Shown one piece after another: positions 35,931 through 44,582 of a stretch of DNA of 64,000 bases. Under the pieces are notes generated by a model, which was given only the letters and a program-made list of their open reading frames with translations, did no database searches and had not been told where the DNA came from. The translations under genes were made by a program, and so were the position numbers. Source of the DNA: Saccharopolyspora gregorii (lineage in GTDB: Bacteria > Actinomycetota > Actinomycetes > Mycobacteriales > Pseudonocardiaceae); the NCBI RefSeq assembly GCF_024734405.1, contig NZ_CP059556.1, forward strand, positions 1,116,001 through 1,180,000. Reading direction: 5' to 3'. The stretch's first letter is position 1, and every line of letters begins with the position of its first letter.

Positions 35931-36542
35931 TCACCCGGCGTAATCGACGTCCGGGAACGCGAAGGCGGCTTCCCCTGGGCGGGCGGAGGACCGGCCCGGG
36001 ATCGGGATCTCGAAGTGGACGCTCGGGCTGTACCGGGAGTCCTCCCGGGCGTCGTAGATCTCCGTCGCGGCGCTGCGCCAGAACGGCGCCGCACCCTCGA
36101 TCGCCGGATTCGTGTGCAGGTAGATCGTCGAATATTCGGGCGTGTCGGCGACGAAGTCGCACGCCATCGACACCAGCGCGCTCGCCAGGCCGTTGCGGCG
36201 GTGCTGCCGGTCCACGTACACCCGGAACAGCTGCGCGGTGCTGCCGTCCCCGTACCGGGCCGCGAGCCACTCGGGGTGCGGGGGACAGCGCGGGCCGCCG
36301 GAGCGGATCGCCGTGGTCGCGGCGACCTCGCCGTCGCGCACCGCGACGAACAGCGCGTGCCGCGGGTTCTTCAGGTACGCGCCCTCGATGTCCACGACGT
36401 CGGAGTGCCAGCGGGCGTGGTAGCCGTGGCCGAACTCCTTGTAGAACGTGTCGAGCATGACCCGGCGCGCGCCTTCGACGTCCTCCGGGCGGGCGCGGCG
36501 CACCGCGTACTCGCCGATCCGGTGCTCTTCCTGGTGATCCAT
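35931..36542 (-). CDS. GNAT-family N-acetyltransferase with a Zur-like box
   Basis: 203 aa from ATG 36542, after GGAGAGC. The acetyl-CoA-binding motif A is in FRVYVDRQHRRNGLASALVS, preceded by GEVAATTAIRSGG. The C-terminal EYSTIYLHTNPAIEGAAPFW is typical of small-molecule or amino-acid acetyltransferases. It faces the importer operon convergently, and its promoter carries the third Zur-like palindrome. It may therefore acetylate the metallophore or an intermediate, or modify it for release of metal or self-protection. The substrate is inferred only from context. Confidence 0.82.
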   Translation of the reverse strand: MDHQEEHRIGEYAVRRARPEDVEGARRVMLDTFYKEFGHGYHARWHSDVVDIEGAYLKNPRHALFVAVRDGEVAATTAIRSGGPRCPPHPEWLAARYGDGSTAQLFRVYVDRQHRRNGLASALVSMACDFVADTPEYSTIYLHTNPAIEGAAPFWRSAATEIYDAREDSRYSPSVHFEIPIPGRSSARPGEAAFAFPDVDYAG

Positions 36543-36610
36543 GTGCTCTCCATCGGGCTCTCGCGCCTGAGTCGCGAGCGAACGCGACTCCCGGTGCGCC
36601 GCGGCCACAA

Positions 36611-36629
36611 TACAATGACTCTCATTTTC
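36611..36629 (-). promoter_or_regulatory. Fur-family (Zur-like) box, GNAT gene
   Basis: On the minus strand GAAAATGAGAGTCATTGTA, embedded in a longer AT-rich tract. Inner arms AATGA and TCATT pair perfectly. It lies 68 bp before the GNAT start and matches the other two boxes in length and layout. Confidence 0.65.
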
Positions 36630-36670
36630 AATAAGTCCGGGGTGTGGCGCAAAGGCCGCAATGATCATCG

Positions 36671-36718
36671 GATGAAGGGAACCTTCCTGCCACCGGTGGC
36701 AGGAAGGTTCCCTTCATC
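36671..36718 (+). repeat. Perfect 48-bp REPIN palindrome
   Basis: 24-bp arms from GATGAAGGG to CCCTTCATC, exact reverse complements. The outer GATG/CATC pair differs from other copies but stays paired. It lies between the divergent GNAT and SDR genes. Confidence 0.95.
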
Positions 36719-36745
36719 GCACCGGCCTGTCGGAGTGCGGGGGCG

Positions 36746-38224
36746 GTGGGCGAGCCGCACGCTTCGCCCATGGTGTGTCTGGTGACGGGAGCGAGCGGGT
36801 ACGTCGGCGGCAGGTTGGTCCCCCGGCTGCTCGAGGACGGACGGCAGGTCCGCTGCCTGGTCCGGAATCCGGAGAAGCTGCGCGACGTGCCCTGGCGGGA
36901 CCAGGTGGAGGTGGTCCGCGGCGACCTGCTGCGCGAGGGGGACGTGACGGCCGCCTGCGACGGTGTCGAGGTCGTCTACTACCTCGTGCACGCGATGGCC
37001 GAGTCGGGTTTCGCGGCCCGGGACCGGCGTGCGGCGCTGCTGATGGGGCAGGCGGCGCGGGAGACGTCGGTTCAGCGGATCGTGTACCTCGGCGGGGTGC
37101 ATCCGGCGGGGGAGCAGTTGTCCGAGCACATGGCCTCGCGAGCGGAGGTCGGCGAGATCCTGCTGCGCAGCGGGGTTCCAACGGTGGTCCTGCAAGCCGC
37201 GGTGATCATCGGTTCGGGTTCGGCGAGCTTCGAGATGCTGCGGCACCTGACCGAGCGGCTCCCGGTGATGGTGACCCCCCGCTGGGTGGCCAACCGGGTG
37301 CAGCCGATCGCGGTGCGTGACGTCGTGCACTACCTGGTCGAGGTGTCCCGGCTGCCGAGTTCGATCAACCGGACGTTCGACGTGGGTGGCCCGGACGTGC
37401 TGACCTACGGCGAGATGATGCGCCGCTACGCGGTCGTGGCGGGTCTGCCGCCGCGGCGGATGCTGTCGGTGGGCGTCCTGACGCCGTGGCTGAGCGCCCA
37501 GTGGATCAACGTGGTGACGCCGGTGCCGAAGAGCGTGGGCCGGCCGCTGATCGAATCGCTGATCCACGAGGCGGTCTGCTCCGAGGACGACATCGACGAA
37601 CTGGTGCCGCGGCCGGAGGGCGGCCTAACCGGCTACGACCGCTCGGTGGAGCTGGCGTTGCGCAAGGTCCGGAACGCCGAAGTGGAGACCCGCTGGTCGG
37701 ATGCGGCGCCGTCGGACGCCCCCTCGGATCCGTTGCCCTCGGACCCGGCCTGGTCCGGCGGGACCGTGTACGCGGACGTCCGCGAAGGCAGCAGCCAGGT
37801 GGCGCCGGAACGGCTGTGGCGCGTGGTCGAAGGCGTGGGCGGGGAGCACGGCTGGTACTCCTCGTCGCTGCTGTGGGCGGTGCGCGGTGCCCTGGACAAG
37901 CTCTCCGGCGGAGTCGGTTTGCGGCGCGGGCGCCGGGACGCGCAGCGGTTGCGCGTCGGCGAGGCGCTCGACTGGTGGCGGGTGGAAGAGCTGGTGGAGG
38001 GCAGGTTGCTGCGGCTGCGCGCGGAGATGCGGTTGCCGGGGCGGGCGTGGCTGGAGTTCACCGTGGAGCCGGACGGCACGGGTGGTTCGCACTACCGCCA
38101 GCGCGCGGTGTTCGTCCCGCGCGGATTGGCCGGTCACCTCTACTGGTGGCTGGTCGCGCCGTTCCACGGCGTGGTTTTCGGCGGGATGGTGCGCAACGTG
38201 CTCCGCGTCGCGGCCGAGAAGTAA
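36746..38224 (+). CDS. NAD(P)-binding SDR-like protein with C-terminal DUF2867 domain
   Basis: 492 aa. An atypical extended short-chain dehydrogenase domain starts with VCLVTGASGYVGGRLVPRLL and VRCLVRNPEKL, then YYLVHAMAESGF. The last 150 residues, from about GGTVYADVREGS, with SHYRQRAVFVPRGLAGHLYW and PFHGVVFGGM, match the DUF2867 domain that often follows it. Proteins of this build are annotated as nucleoside-diphosphate-sugar epimerases but lack the usual YxxxK pair here, so a true epimerase reaction is doubtful. The start is uncertain: GTG 36746, with GGAG ten bases away, or ATG 36770. Confidence 0.78.
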   Translation: MGEPHASPMVCLVTGASGYVGGRLVPRLLEDGRQVRCLVRNPEKLRDVPWRDQVEVVRGDLLREGDVTAACDGVEVVYYLVHAMAESGFAARDRRAALLMGQAARETSVQRIVYLGGVHPAGEQLSEHMASRAEVGEILLRSGVPTVVLQAAVIIGSGSASFEMLRHLTERLPVMVTPRWVANRVQPIAVRDVVHYLVEVSRLPSSINRTFDVGGPDVLTYGEMMRRYAVVAGLPPRRMLSVGVLTPWLSAQWINVVTPVPKSVGRPLIESLIHEAVCSEDDIDELVPRPEGGLTGYDRSVELALRKVRNAEVETRWSDAAPSDAPSDPLPSDPAWSGGTVYADVREGSSQVAPERLWRVVEGVGGEHGWYSSSLLWAVRGALDKLSGGVGLRRGRRDAQRLRVGEALDWWRVEELVEGRLLRLRAEMRLPGRAWLEFTVEPDGTGGSHYRQRAVFVPRGLAGHLYWWLVAPFHGVVFGGMVRNVLRVAAEK

Positions 38225-38255
38225 GACCCGGCAGGCAATTCCGCTTCAGAACGCG

Positions 38256-38283
38256 AAAAAGGACGAGCATCGACTGCTCGTCC
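38256..38283 (-). terminator. Intrinsic terminator of tRNA-Arg
   Basis: On the minus strand GGACGAGCA-GTCGA-TGCTCGTCC followed by TTTTTCG. It is 12 bp after the tRNA 3' end. The hairpin could also end the plus-strand SDR transcript, since ATTTTC follows it in that direction. Confidence 0.85.
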
Positions 38284-38295
38284 ATTTTCGTCGGG

Positions 38296-38368
38296 CGCCC
38301 TCGGCAGGACTCGAACCTGCGACACCTGCCTCCGGAGGGCAGTGCTCTATCCGCTGAGCTACGAGGGC
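38296..38368 (-). tRNA. tRNA-Arg (anticodon CCG)
   Basis: A full 73-base cloverleaf: acceptor GCCCTCG/CGAGGGC, D-arm GCTC/GAGC, anticodon stem CTGCC/GGCAG with loop CTCCGGA (anticodon CCG, reading CGG), variable GTGTC, T-arm GCAGG-TTCGAGT-CCTGC and discriminator G. CCA is not encoded. A TAAGCT hexamer at 38390-38395 (minus strand) lies about 22 bp upstream as a likely -10 element. Confidence 0.95.
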
Positions 38369-38471
38369 TTGCTGTTGTTGACGTAGGTCAGCTTAGCGCA
38401 CGCTCCGGCGCGGACCGGAAGGGGGTGAAGGTTCGTGGGCGGACGGTCGCGTCCAGTGCGTGGACCCTCCA

Positions 38472-38500
38472 TTGCATTCATGCGCATCTCGCTATATATC
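38472..38500 (+). promoter_or_regulatory. Promoter of the CDF exporter gene
   Basis: TTGCAT (38472-38477), 17 bp, TATATC (38495-38500) within the AT-rich CTATATATCATGG. The tract, with ATGCGCAT and TATATA palindromes, is unusually AT-rich and may hold a metal-sensor operator. I see no match to the Zur-like boxes. Confidence 0.55.
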
Positions 38501-38531
38501 ATGGTGGCGGTAGGAGAAGGGGAGGTTCGTG

Positions 38532-39452
38532 ATGGGCCACGGGCACGGCCATGGGCACGGGACCGCATCGCCCGCGAGCGCTTCCGGGCGGTACTCGCGG
38601 CGCCTGGCGATGGCGTTCGGGGTGTTGCTGGCGTTCTTCGTGCTGGAAGCGGTCGTCGGGTACCTGACGTCCTCGCTCGCCCTGCTCTCGGACGCCGGGC
38701 ACATGTTGACCGACGTGCTGGGCGTGGGGATGGCGCTCGCCGCGATCACCGCCGCGCGCCGCCCGGCCTCGGCGAAGCGGACCTTCGGCTGGTACCGCAT
38801 CGAGGTGCTCGCCGCCCTCGCCAACGCGGTGCTGCTGTTCGCGGTCGCCGGCTACATCCTCGTCGAGGCCGTCGGGCGGTTCCAGGATCCGCCGGAGGTC
38901 GCCGGGCTGCCCATGATGATCACGGCGGCGGCCGGACTCGCCGCGAACGTGGTCGCGTTCCTGCTGCTGCGCGAAGGCGCGGGGGAGAGCATCAACCTGC
39001 GCGGTGCCTACCTGGAAGTGCTCGCCGACACCATCGGCTCGGTCGGCGTGCTGCTCGGCGGCGCGCTCGCCTGGGCCTTCGGCTGGTACCTGGTCGACCC
39101 CATCGTCGCCGTCGCCGTCGGGCTGTTCGTGCTGCCCCGCACCTGGAAGCTCGCCGGGCAGGCGCTGCGGATCCTGGTGCAGCAGGCGCCCGAAGGCGTC
39201 GACGTGCACGCGATGCACCGCGACCTCGCCGCGCTGCCGGCGGTGAAGGAGGTGCACGACCTGCACGTGTGGACGTTGACCTCCGGCATGGAGGTCGCCT
39301 CGGCGCACCTCACGATTCCGGCCGGGGCCGACCACGGGGACGTCCTGACCGCCGCGCAACGGCTGCTCGCCGAGCAGTACCGGATCGAACACGCCACCTT
39401 GCAGGTCGAGCCGGCCGAGTGCGCCCGGCGGTGCCAAGCGCTCACCTGGTGA
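38532..39452 (+). CDS. Cation diffusion facilitator (zinc/cation exporter, CzcD/ZitB-like)
   Basis: 306 aa. A His-rich N-terminus (MGHGHGHGHG) is followed by six membrane segments with the metal-site residues: LLSDAGHMLTDVLG (HxxxD in helix 2) and YLEVLADTIGSVGV (D-x-x-x-D-type in helix 5). The C-terminal cytoplasmic domain VKEVHDLHVWTLTSGMEVAS carries the usual His/Asp metal residues. It exports zinc or related divalent cations by proton antiport. ATG 38532 is six bases after GGAGG. Its closeness to the putative zincophore locus is suggestive, but it has its own different promoter. Confidence 0.92.
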   Translation: MGHGHGHGHGTASPASASGRYSRRLAMAFGVLLAFFVLEAVVGYLTSSLALLSDAGHMLTDVLGVGMALAAITAARRPASAKRTFGWYRIEVLAALANAVLLFAVAGYILVEAVGRFQDPPEVAGLPMMITAAAGLAANVVAFLLLREGAGESINLRGAYLEVLADTIGSVGVLLGGALAWAFGWYLVDPIVAVAVGLFVLPRTWKLAGQALRILVQQAPEGVDVHAMHRDLAALPAVKEVHDLHVWTLTSGMEVASAHLTIPAGADHGDVLTAAQRLLAEQYRIEHATLQVEPAECARRCQALTW

Positions 39453-39504
39453 TCGGCTGACGGCAGGTTCTTGCGCCCGGACCGCGGTCCAGGCGGGCGC
39501 CGGA

Positions 39505-39678
39505 GGTGATCGGAAGGTTCCCTTCACCGCACCGGTGACAGGAAGGTTCCCTTCCACGCCGGGGCGCACAGCTGAGCCCGGAGTCGGGTCCCGGACTTCG
39601 ACTGACCGGAAGGTTCCCTTCCTCGCACCACCGACGTGACCCGTGGAACGGCGTGACAGGAAGGTTCCCTTCCTCGCA
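39505..39678 (+). repeat. REPIN-family half-units, four direct copies
   Basis: Four half-units, GGAAGGTTCCCTTC type, in one orientation at about 39506, 39534, 39603 and 39652, between the convergent CDF and rho genes. Confidence 0.85.
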
Positions 39679-39744
39679 CCAGGTGAAAACGAACCGGCCC
39701 GCACCCCTCGCGAGGTGCGGGCCGATCCGTGCGTGGTTCGGACG

Positions 39745-41718
39745 TCAGTTGTCGTCCTTGCCACCGGGGGCGTTCTTGGCGACCTGCATCAGGAACTCGA
39801 TGTTGGTGCGCGACTTGCGCAGCCGTTCCTGCAGGAGTTCCAGCGACTGCTGGGCGTCCAGCGCGGCGAGCACCCGGCGCAGCTTGTGCGTGACGGTGAG
39901 CTCGTCGGGTGCGAGCAGGATCTCGTCCTTGCGGGTGCTGGAGGCGTCCACGTCGACGGCGGGGAACAGCCGCTTGTCGGCGAGCTTGCGGTCCAGCTTG
40001 AGCTCGGCGTTGCCGGTGCCCTTGAACTCCTCGAAGATCACCGTGTCCATCGTGGATCCGGTTTCCACCAGCGCCGTGGCGAAGATGGTCAGCGAGCCGC
40101 CGTTCTCGATGTTGCGGGCCGCGCCGAGGAACCGCTTCGGCGGGTACAGCGCGGTCGAGTCGACACCACCGGAGAGGATCCGGCCGGACGCGGGGGCCGC
40201 GAGGTTGTAGGCGCGGCCGAGGCGGGTGATCGAGTCGAGCAGCACGACCACGTCGTGCCCCATCTCGACGAGCCGCTTGGCCCGCTCGATGGACAGCTCG
40301 GCGACGGTGGTGTGGTCCGACGGCGGGCGGTCGAAGGTGGAGGCGATGACCTCGCCCTTGACCGAGCGCTGCATGTCGGTGACCTCTTCGGGGCGCTCGT
40401 CGGCGAGCACCACCATGAGGTGGCATTCCGGGTTGTTCGTGGTGATCGCGTTGGCGATCGCCTGCAGCACCATCGTCTTGCCCGCCTTCGGCGGCGAGAC
40501 GATCAGCGCGCGCTGGCCCTTGCCGACGGGCATCACCAGGTCGATGATCCGGCCGGTGAGGTTCTGCGGTTCGGTTTCCAGCCGCAGTCGCTCGTTCGGG
40601 TACAGCGGGGTCAGCTTGTGGAACTCCGAGCGGCCCTTCGACGCCTCCGGTTCGAGGCCGTTGATGGAGTCGACGCGGACCAGCGGGTTGAACTTCTGCC
40701 GCTGCTGCTCGTTGTCCCGGGGCTGCCGGATGACGCCCTTGATCGCGTCACCGCGGCGCAGCCCGTACTTGCGGACCAGCGACAGCGACACGTACACGTC
40801 GTTCGGCCCGGCGAGGTAGCCCGAGGTGCGGACGAACGCGTAGTTCTCCAGCACGTCGAGGATGCCGGCGACGGGCAGCAGGACGTCGTCCTCGCGGACC
40901 TCGGGCTCGTTGCCGCCACCTTCGGCGCGGCCGCGGTTGCGCCTGCGGTCCCGGAAGCGGCGTCCGCGCCTGCGGCCGCCGTCCTCGTCGGAGTCGTCCT
41001 GCGGACGGTTGTCCTGCTTGTCCTGCTGCTGCCGGGAGTTCTGCCGGTCGCCCCGGTCCTGGCCACCCCGGTCGCCGCGGTCACCCCGGTCCTGGCCACC
41101 CCGGTCACCCCGGTTGTTGTCCTTGTCGCGGTCCCGGTTGTCGCCCCGGTCGCCGCGGTCGTTCTGCCGGTCGCCCCGGTCCTGGCCGCGCTCGTCGCCC
41201 TGGTCCTGGTTGCCGCCGGAGCGGTTGGAGGAGCGACGGCGGCGGTTGCCGCGGCGGCCCTCGTCCTCACCGCCCTGCTCGGCGGGCTGCTGGCGCCGGG
41301 AGCGCCCGCGGTTCGGCGCGGAGCCGTTGTTGCCGGAGTCCGAGCCCGAGTCCTGCTGCTGGGCAGCGGAGTCGGTCTCGTCCAGCGCGGGCTGGTGGGA
41401 CTTGCCGCGGCTCGGCGCGGTCTCCTGCGCCGGGGCGTCCTCCTGCGCAGGCTTGGCGGCCGCGCGGGGCTTGGCGGGGGCGCCGCCCTGCCGCTCCTTG
41501 ATGGCCGCGATCAGGTCGCCCTTGCGCAGGCCGCTGGTGTCGATCCCCAGTTCCCCGGCGAGTTGTCGAAGCTCGGCGAGGACCATGCCGGACAGCCCGC
41601 CGCGGCGGCGCGGAGCGCCGTTGGTCTCGGCGCCCGCGGACGGCTGCTCAGACTCCTGCTGGCCAGCCTGGGAGACGCCGTTGGTCGTCTCGCTGCTCAA
41701 CAGTTCGGTGTTGCTCAC
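39745..41718 (-). CDS. rho: Transcription termination factor Rho (actinobacterial extended form)
   Basis: 657 aa, against about 420 in E. coli. The N-terminal helical domain (LAELRQLAGELGIDTSGLRK) is followed by an Arg/Gly/Asp/Gln-rich insert of roughly 180 residues (RGDRG and DRGGQ motifs). Then come the cold-shock RNA-binding domain (VLENYAFVRTSGYLAGPNDV) and the RecA-type motor with Walker A SPPKAGKT near 405 and Walker B VVVLLDS near 490. It terminates transcription with ATP hydrolysis. Inserts of this kind in actinobacterial Rho help bind structured GC-rich RNA. The start is GTG 41718 with GGAAGGA upstream. It is preceded by a long leader. Confidence 0.97.
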   Translation of the reverse strand: MSNTELLSSETTNGVSQAGQQESEQPSAGAETNGAPRRRGGLSGMVLAELRQLAGELGIDTSGLRKGDLIAAIKERQGGAPAKPRAAAKPAQEDAPAQETAPSRGKSHQPALDETDSAAQQQDSGSDSGNNGSAPNRGRSRRQQPAEQGGEDEGRRGNRRRRSSNRSGGNQDQGDERGQDRGDRQNDRGDRGDNRDRDKDNNRGDRGGQDRGDRGDRGGQDRGDRQNSRQQQDKQDNRPQDDSDEDGGRRRGRRFRDRRRNRGRAEGGGNEPEVREDDVLLPVAGILDVLENYAFVRTSGYLAGPNDVYVSLSLVRKYGLRRGDAIKGVIRQPRDNEQQRQKFNPLVRVDSINGLEPEASKGRSEFHKLTPLYPNERLRLETEPQNLTGRIIDLVMPVGKGQRALIVSPPKAGKTMVLQAIANAITTNNPECHLMVVLADERPEEVTDMQRSVKGEVIASTFDRPPSDHTTVAELSIERAKRLVEMGHDVVVLLDSITRLGRAYNLAAPASGRILSGGVDSTALYPPKRFLGAARNIENGGSLTIFATALVETGSTMDTVIFEEFKGTGNAELKLDRKLADKRLFPAVDVDASSTRKDEILLAPDELTVTHKLRRVLAALDAQQSLELLQERLRKSRTNIEFLMQVAKNAPGGKDDN

Positions 41719-42573
41719 GAATGTCCTTCCTGACCGGACCGCGCCTCCTACGCGACCCAGCGGATTGCCCGCCCGCTGTTGTCAGCGGAACGGCCTTGAT
41801 GTGCTACCAGCCCGATGCCGGTCGAGTTCAACACGCACGCGCGGCTCGATCGACGTCGGCGATCAGGGGGACCAGCAGCACCGGGCGGTGGGAGGTACCC
41901 GGGTCATGTGCTCGTCCGAATGCCGTTGCGCGGTGCGGTTTCCACGCTCCTGCGTGTCAGAACCACGGTGCACGTGCGACGCATCCACTCCGATCCACAC
42001 TCGCCGATGCACGCCCTGCTGCCGCCTCACTCAGATGTCGTCGTTCACGGGGAGCGCTGTGATTTCCGGTCCGGCCCGATCTGCCGCAGAGCGGAATCGG
42101 GACGACGGGCACCGGGGTGCGCCGATCCGGCGTCGATCGCGTCGAAAGCATGACCATCGCGGTCAGGCCCCCATGCGGCGTCGGCCGGAACCCACAGGTC
42201 GGCAGCCCCGCGCGAACCCCATTGAGTTGACAACTCCTGCCTCTGCCACCGCGTCCGGCAACCCGCAGATCCTGATCTTCACCCGTGTGGAGTGGAGTCG
42301 ATTCACCAGCGGGAAATGTGCCCCGGAGAACGAAGCTCCGGATGCGGCACCGGCGCCGAGCGCGCGGTGACTGATTGACCTTGAGGGTAGACGCCTCGCC
42401 ACCGAGGTGCAACAACCTCCGCAGGCGTGGCACGCCCTCGTTCGATCACGGTGTTCGCGCAATCGGCGGTGCCGGAGCATCCACCGTTTCGGAACACCTG
42501 CCGTGCAGTCCTGACGTCCTGCCGACATGTCCTTTGTACCACCACGCGCGGCGGAATGGTCGGGCCGGGCCGG
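41719..42573. other. Long gap: rho leader region
   Basis: No convincing protein gene in 855 bp. Most of it is probably untranslated rho leader. A minus-strand mini-frame of 19 codons (42163-42222, ATG with AGGAG about 11 bases upstream) follows the palindrome GAGTTGTCAACTC (42224-42236), which overlaps its Shine-Dalgarno. Base composition is slightly less GC-rich than the flanking genes. It may carry a regulatory uORF or attenuator. Confidence 0.45.
42384..42412 (-). promoter_or_regulatory. Candidate rho promoter
   Basis: On the minus strand TTGCAC (42412-42407), 17 bp, TACCCT (42389-42384). It would start the rho mRNA about 660 nt before the start codon. Confidence 0.5.
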
Positions 42574-42583
42574 TCATTCCGCC
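42550..42583 (-). terminator. Hairpin at the end of the thr operon
   Basis: GGCGGAATG and CATTCCGCC form a 9-bp stem overlapping the thrB stop codon, with a GC-rich inner region able to pair further. No T-run follows. Probable end of the hom-thrC-thrB transcript. Confidence 0.5.
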
Positions 42584-43500
42584 GTCGTCAGCTCCGAAAT
42601 CACCTGAACGCCGCGCCGATCGACCGGAAGGCGCAGCGCGGTGAACCCGCTGGTGTCCACCGTGCGGGGCAGTTCACCGCCCGCGGGCAGCGCCAGCACC
42701 GTCGGTCCGGCGCCGGACACGGCGGCGGGCACGCCTGCCGCGCGCAGCCGCCGCACCAGCTCGATGGTGTTCGGCCACGCCGATTCCCGGTAGTCCTGGT
42801 GCAGCCGGTCGTCGGTGGCGGCCAGCAGCAGCGACGGATCGGTCGTGAGGGCGTGCACGGCGAGCGCGGCGCGGCCCGCGGCGAACGCGGCGTCCGCGTG
42901 CGGAACCCGCTCGGGCAGCAATCCGCGAGTGGTGTGCGTGGCGGACTCGCCGCCCGCGACCAGCGCGATCGGGTGCACGTCCGGATGCGCGGGCAGCGAG
43001 GCGGCGCGGAACCGGTCCGCCTCCTGCCAGGCGATCACCACGCCGCCGAGCAGGCTGGCCGCGACGTTGTCGCCGTGGCCTTCGCAGTCGGCGGCCAGGT
43101 GCAGCGCCTGTTCGAGGTTCTTGGTCTCGCGCAGCGGGAAACCGGCGAGCTCGTAGGCCGCCGCGACCCCGGCGACGATCGCCGCGGCCGAGGAACCCAG
43201 CCCCCGCGAGTGCGGGATGGCGTTGCGGCAGCGCAACCGGACGGCAGGCGCGGGCACGCCGAGCTCGGACCAGGTGCGGTGCAGCACCCGCACGACCAGG
43301 TGCTCGTGGTCGGTGGGGATCGATCCGGCGCCTTCGCCCTCGGCGGTCACCACCGCGCTGCCGGGCGGGCCGCCGGTCACCGCCACGTGCACGGTGTCGT
43401 GCAGCGCGAGCGCCATGCCGAGCGCGTCGAACCCGGAGCCGAGGTTGGCGGTGGAGGCGGGCACCACGACCCGCACCCCACCGCCGGCCCGCAGGCTCAC
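42574..43500 (-). CDS. thrB: Homoserine kinase
   Basis: 308 aa, GHMP kinase family. The N-terminal [21 protein letters not shown] and the ATP-binding loop [14 protein letters not shown] are diagnostic. The C-terminal [14 protein letters not shown] is motif 3. It phosphorylates homoserine to O-phosphohomoserine, the substrate of threonine synthase. GTG 43500 overlaps the thrC stop by four bases (GTGTGA), so the two are coupled. It is the last gene of the threonine operon. Confidence 0.95.
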   Translation of the reverse strand: MSLRAGGGVRVVVPASTANLGSGFDALGMALALHDTVHVAVTGGPPGSAVVTAEGEGAGSIPTDHEHLVVRVLHRTWSELGVPAPAVRLRCRNAIPHSRGLGSSAAAIVAGVAAAYELAGFPLRETKNLEQALHLAADCEGHGDNVAASLLGGVVIAWQEADRFRAASLPAHPDVHPIALVAGGESATHTTRGLLPERVPHADAAFAAGRAALAVHALTTDPSLLLAATDDRLHQDYRESAWPNTIELVRRLRAAGVPAAVSGAGPTVLALPAGGELPRTVDTSGFTALRLPVDRRGVQVISELTTAE

Positions 43501-44582
43501 ACCAGTTCCAGCGCGGTGGCCACGGCTCGCGGGTCCACCGGCAGCGGCTCGACCTCGACCATGCCGGACAGCGCCGTGTCCGGGTCCTTGAGGCCGTGCC
43601 CGGTGACGGTGCACACGACGCGGGACCCGCGCGGCAACCGGCCGTCCTCGACCGCGGCCAGCAGCCCGGCGACGCTGGAGGCGGAGGCGGGTTCGACGAA
43701 CACGCCTTCCCGGGAGGACAGCAGCCGGTAGGCGTGCAGGATCTGCTCGTCGGTGACCGCGGCGAACAGGCCGCCGGAGGCGTCCTTCGCGGACACCGCG
43801 TGCTGCCAGGAGGCGGGGCTGCCGACCCGGATGGCGGTGGCGATCGTCTCCGGTTCGAGCACGGGCGCGCCGTGCACGAGCGGCGCGGCGCCCGCGGCCT
43901 GGAAGCCGAACATCCGCGGGGTGGACGGGATCACGCCGTCCGCGGCGTACTCCGCGTAGCCCTTCCAGTAGGCGGTGATGTTGCCCGCGTTGCCCACCGG
44001 CAGGCAGTGCACGTCGGGGGCGGAGCCGAGCACGTCGCAGATCTCGAACGCGGCGGTCTTCTGGCCTTCCAGCCGCACCGGGTTCACCGAGTTGACCAGC
44101 GTGACCGGGTGCTCGGCGGAGGTCTTGCGGGCGAGTTCGAGGCAGTCGTCGAAGTTGCCCTGCACCTGCAAGATCTTCGCGCCGTGCGCCACGGCCTGCG
44201 CCAGCTTGCCCATCGCGATCTTGCCCTGCGGCACCAGCACCGCGGAGGTGAGCCCGGCGCGCGAGGCGTAGGCCGCCGCCGAGGCGGAGGTGTTGCCGGT
44301 GGAGGCGCAGATGACGGCCTTGCTGCCCGCGGCGAGCGCGTGCGTGATGGCGACCGTCATACCGCGGTCCTTGAAGGAACCGGTCGGGTTCGCGCCCTCG
44401 ACCTTGAGGTGGACCTCGCAGCCGGTGAGCTCGGAGAGGTGCTGCGCGGGCACCAGCGGGGTGCCGCCCTCCTGCAGGGTGACCACGCGGGCGCCCTCGG
44501 GGATCTCCACCCGGTCCCGGTACGCCTCGATGAGGCCGGGCCACCCGGCCCTCGCGGGCGCACCCTGGATGTTCGAAGTCAC
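43497..44582 (-). CDS. thrC: Threonine synthase
   Basis: 361 aa, PLP-dependent fold II. The PLP lysine is in [12 protein letters not shown] and the phosphate loop is [16 protein letters not shown]. Substrate residues are within [19 protein letters not shown]. It converts O-phosphohomoserine to threonine. GTG 44582 follows GGAAGG and overlaps the hom stop. Length and motifs match the short actinobacterial threonine synthases. Confidence 0.96.
   Translation of the reverse strand: MTSNIQGAPARAGWPGLIEAYRDRVEIPEGARVVTLQEGGTPLVPAQHLSELTGCEVHLKVEGANPTGSFKDRGMTVAITHALAAGSKAVICASTGNTSASAAAYASRAGLTSAVLVPQGKIAMGKLAQAVAHGAKILQVQGNFDDCLELARKTSAEHPVTLVNSVNPVRLEGQKTAAFEICDVLGSAPDVHCLPVGNAGNITAYWKGYAEYAADGVIPSTPRMFGFQAAGAAPLVHGAPVLEPETIATAIRVGSPASWQHAVSAKDASGGLFAAVTDEQILHAYRLLSSREGVFVEPASASSVAGLLAAVEDGRLPRGSRVVCTVTGHGLKDPDTALSGMVEVEPLPVDPRAVATALELV

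Noticed and set aside
36746-38224. Nucleotide-sugar epimerase
   Set aside because: The NAD-binding start is present, but the YxxxK pair is not evident and a DUF2867 domain follows, so a specific epimerase name was not given.
38296-38368. Integrated element at the tRNA-Arg gene
   Set aside because: No integrase, direct repeat of the tRNA 3' end or phage gene is visible on either side.
41815-42153. Protein-coding gene in the rho-thrB gap
   Set aside because: Codon usage and composition are unlike the neighbours and no domain is recognised. Leader RNA is more likely.
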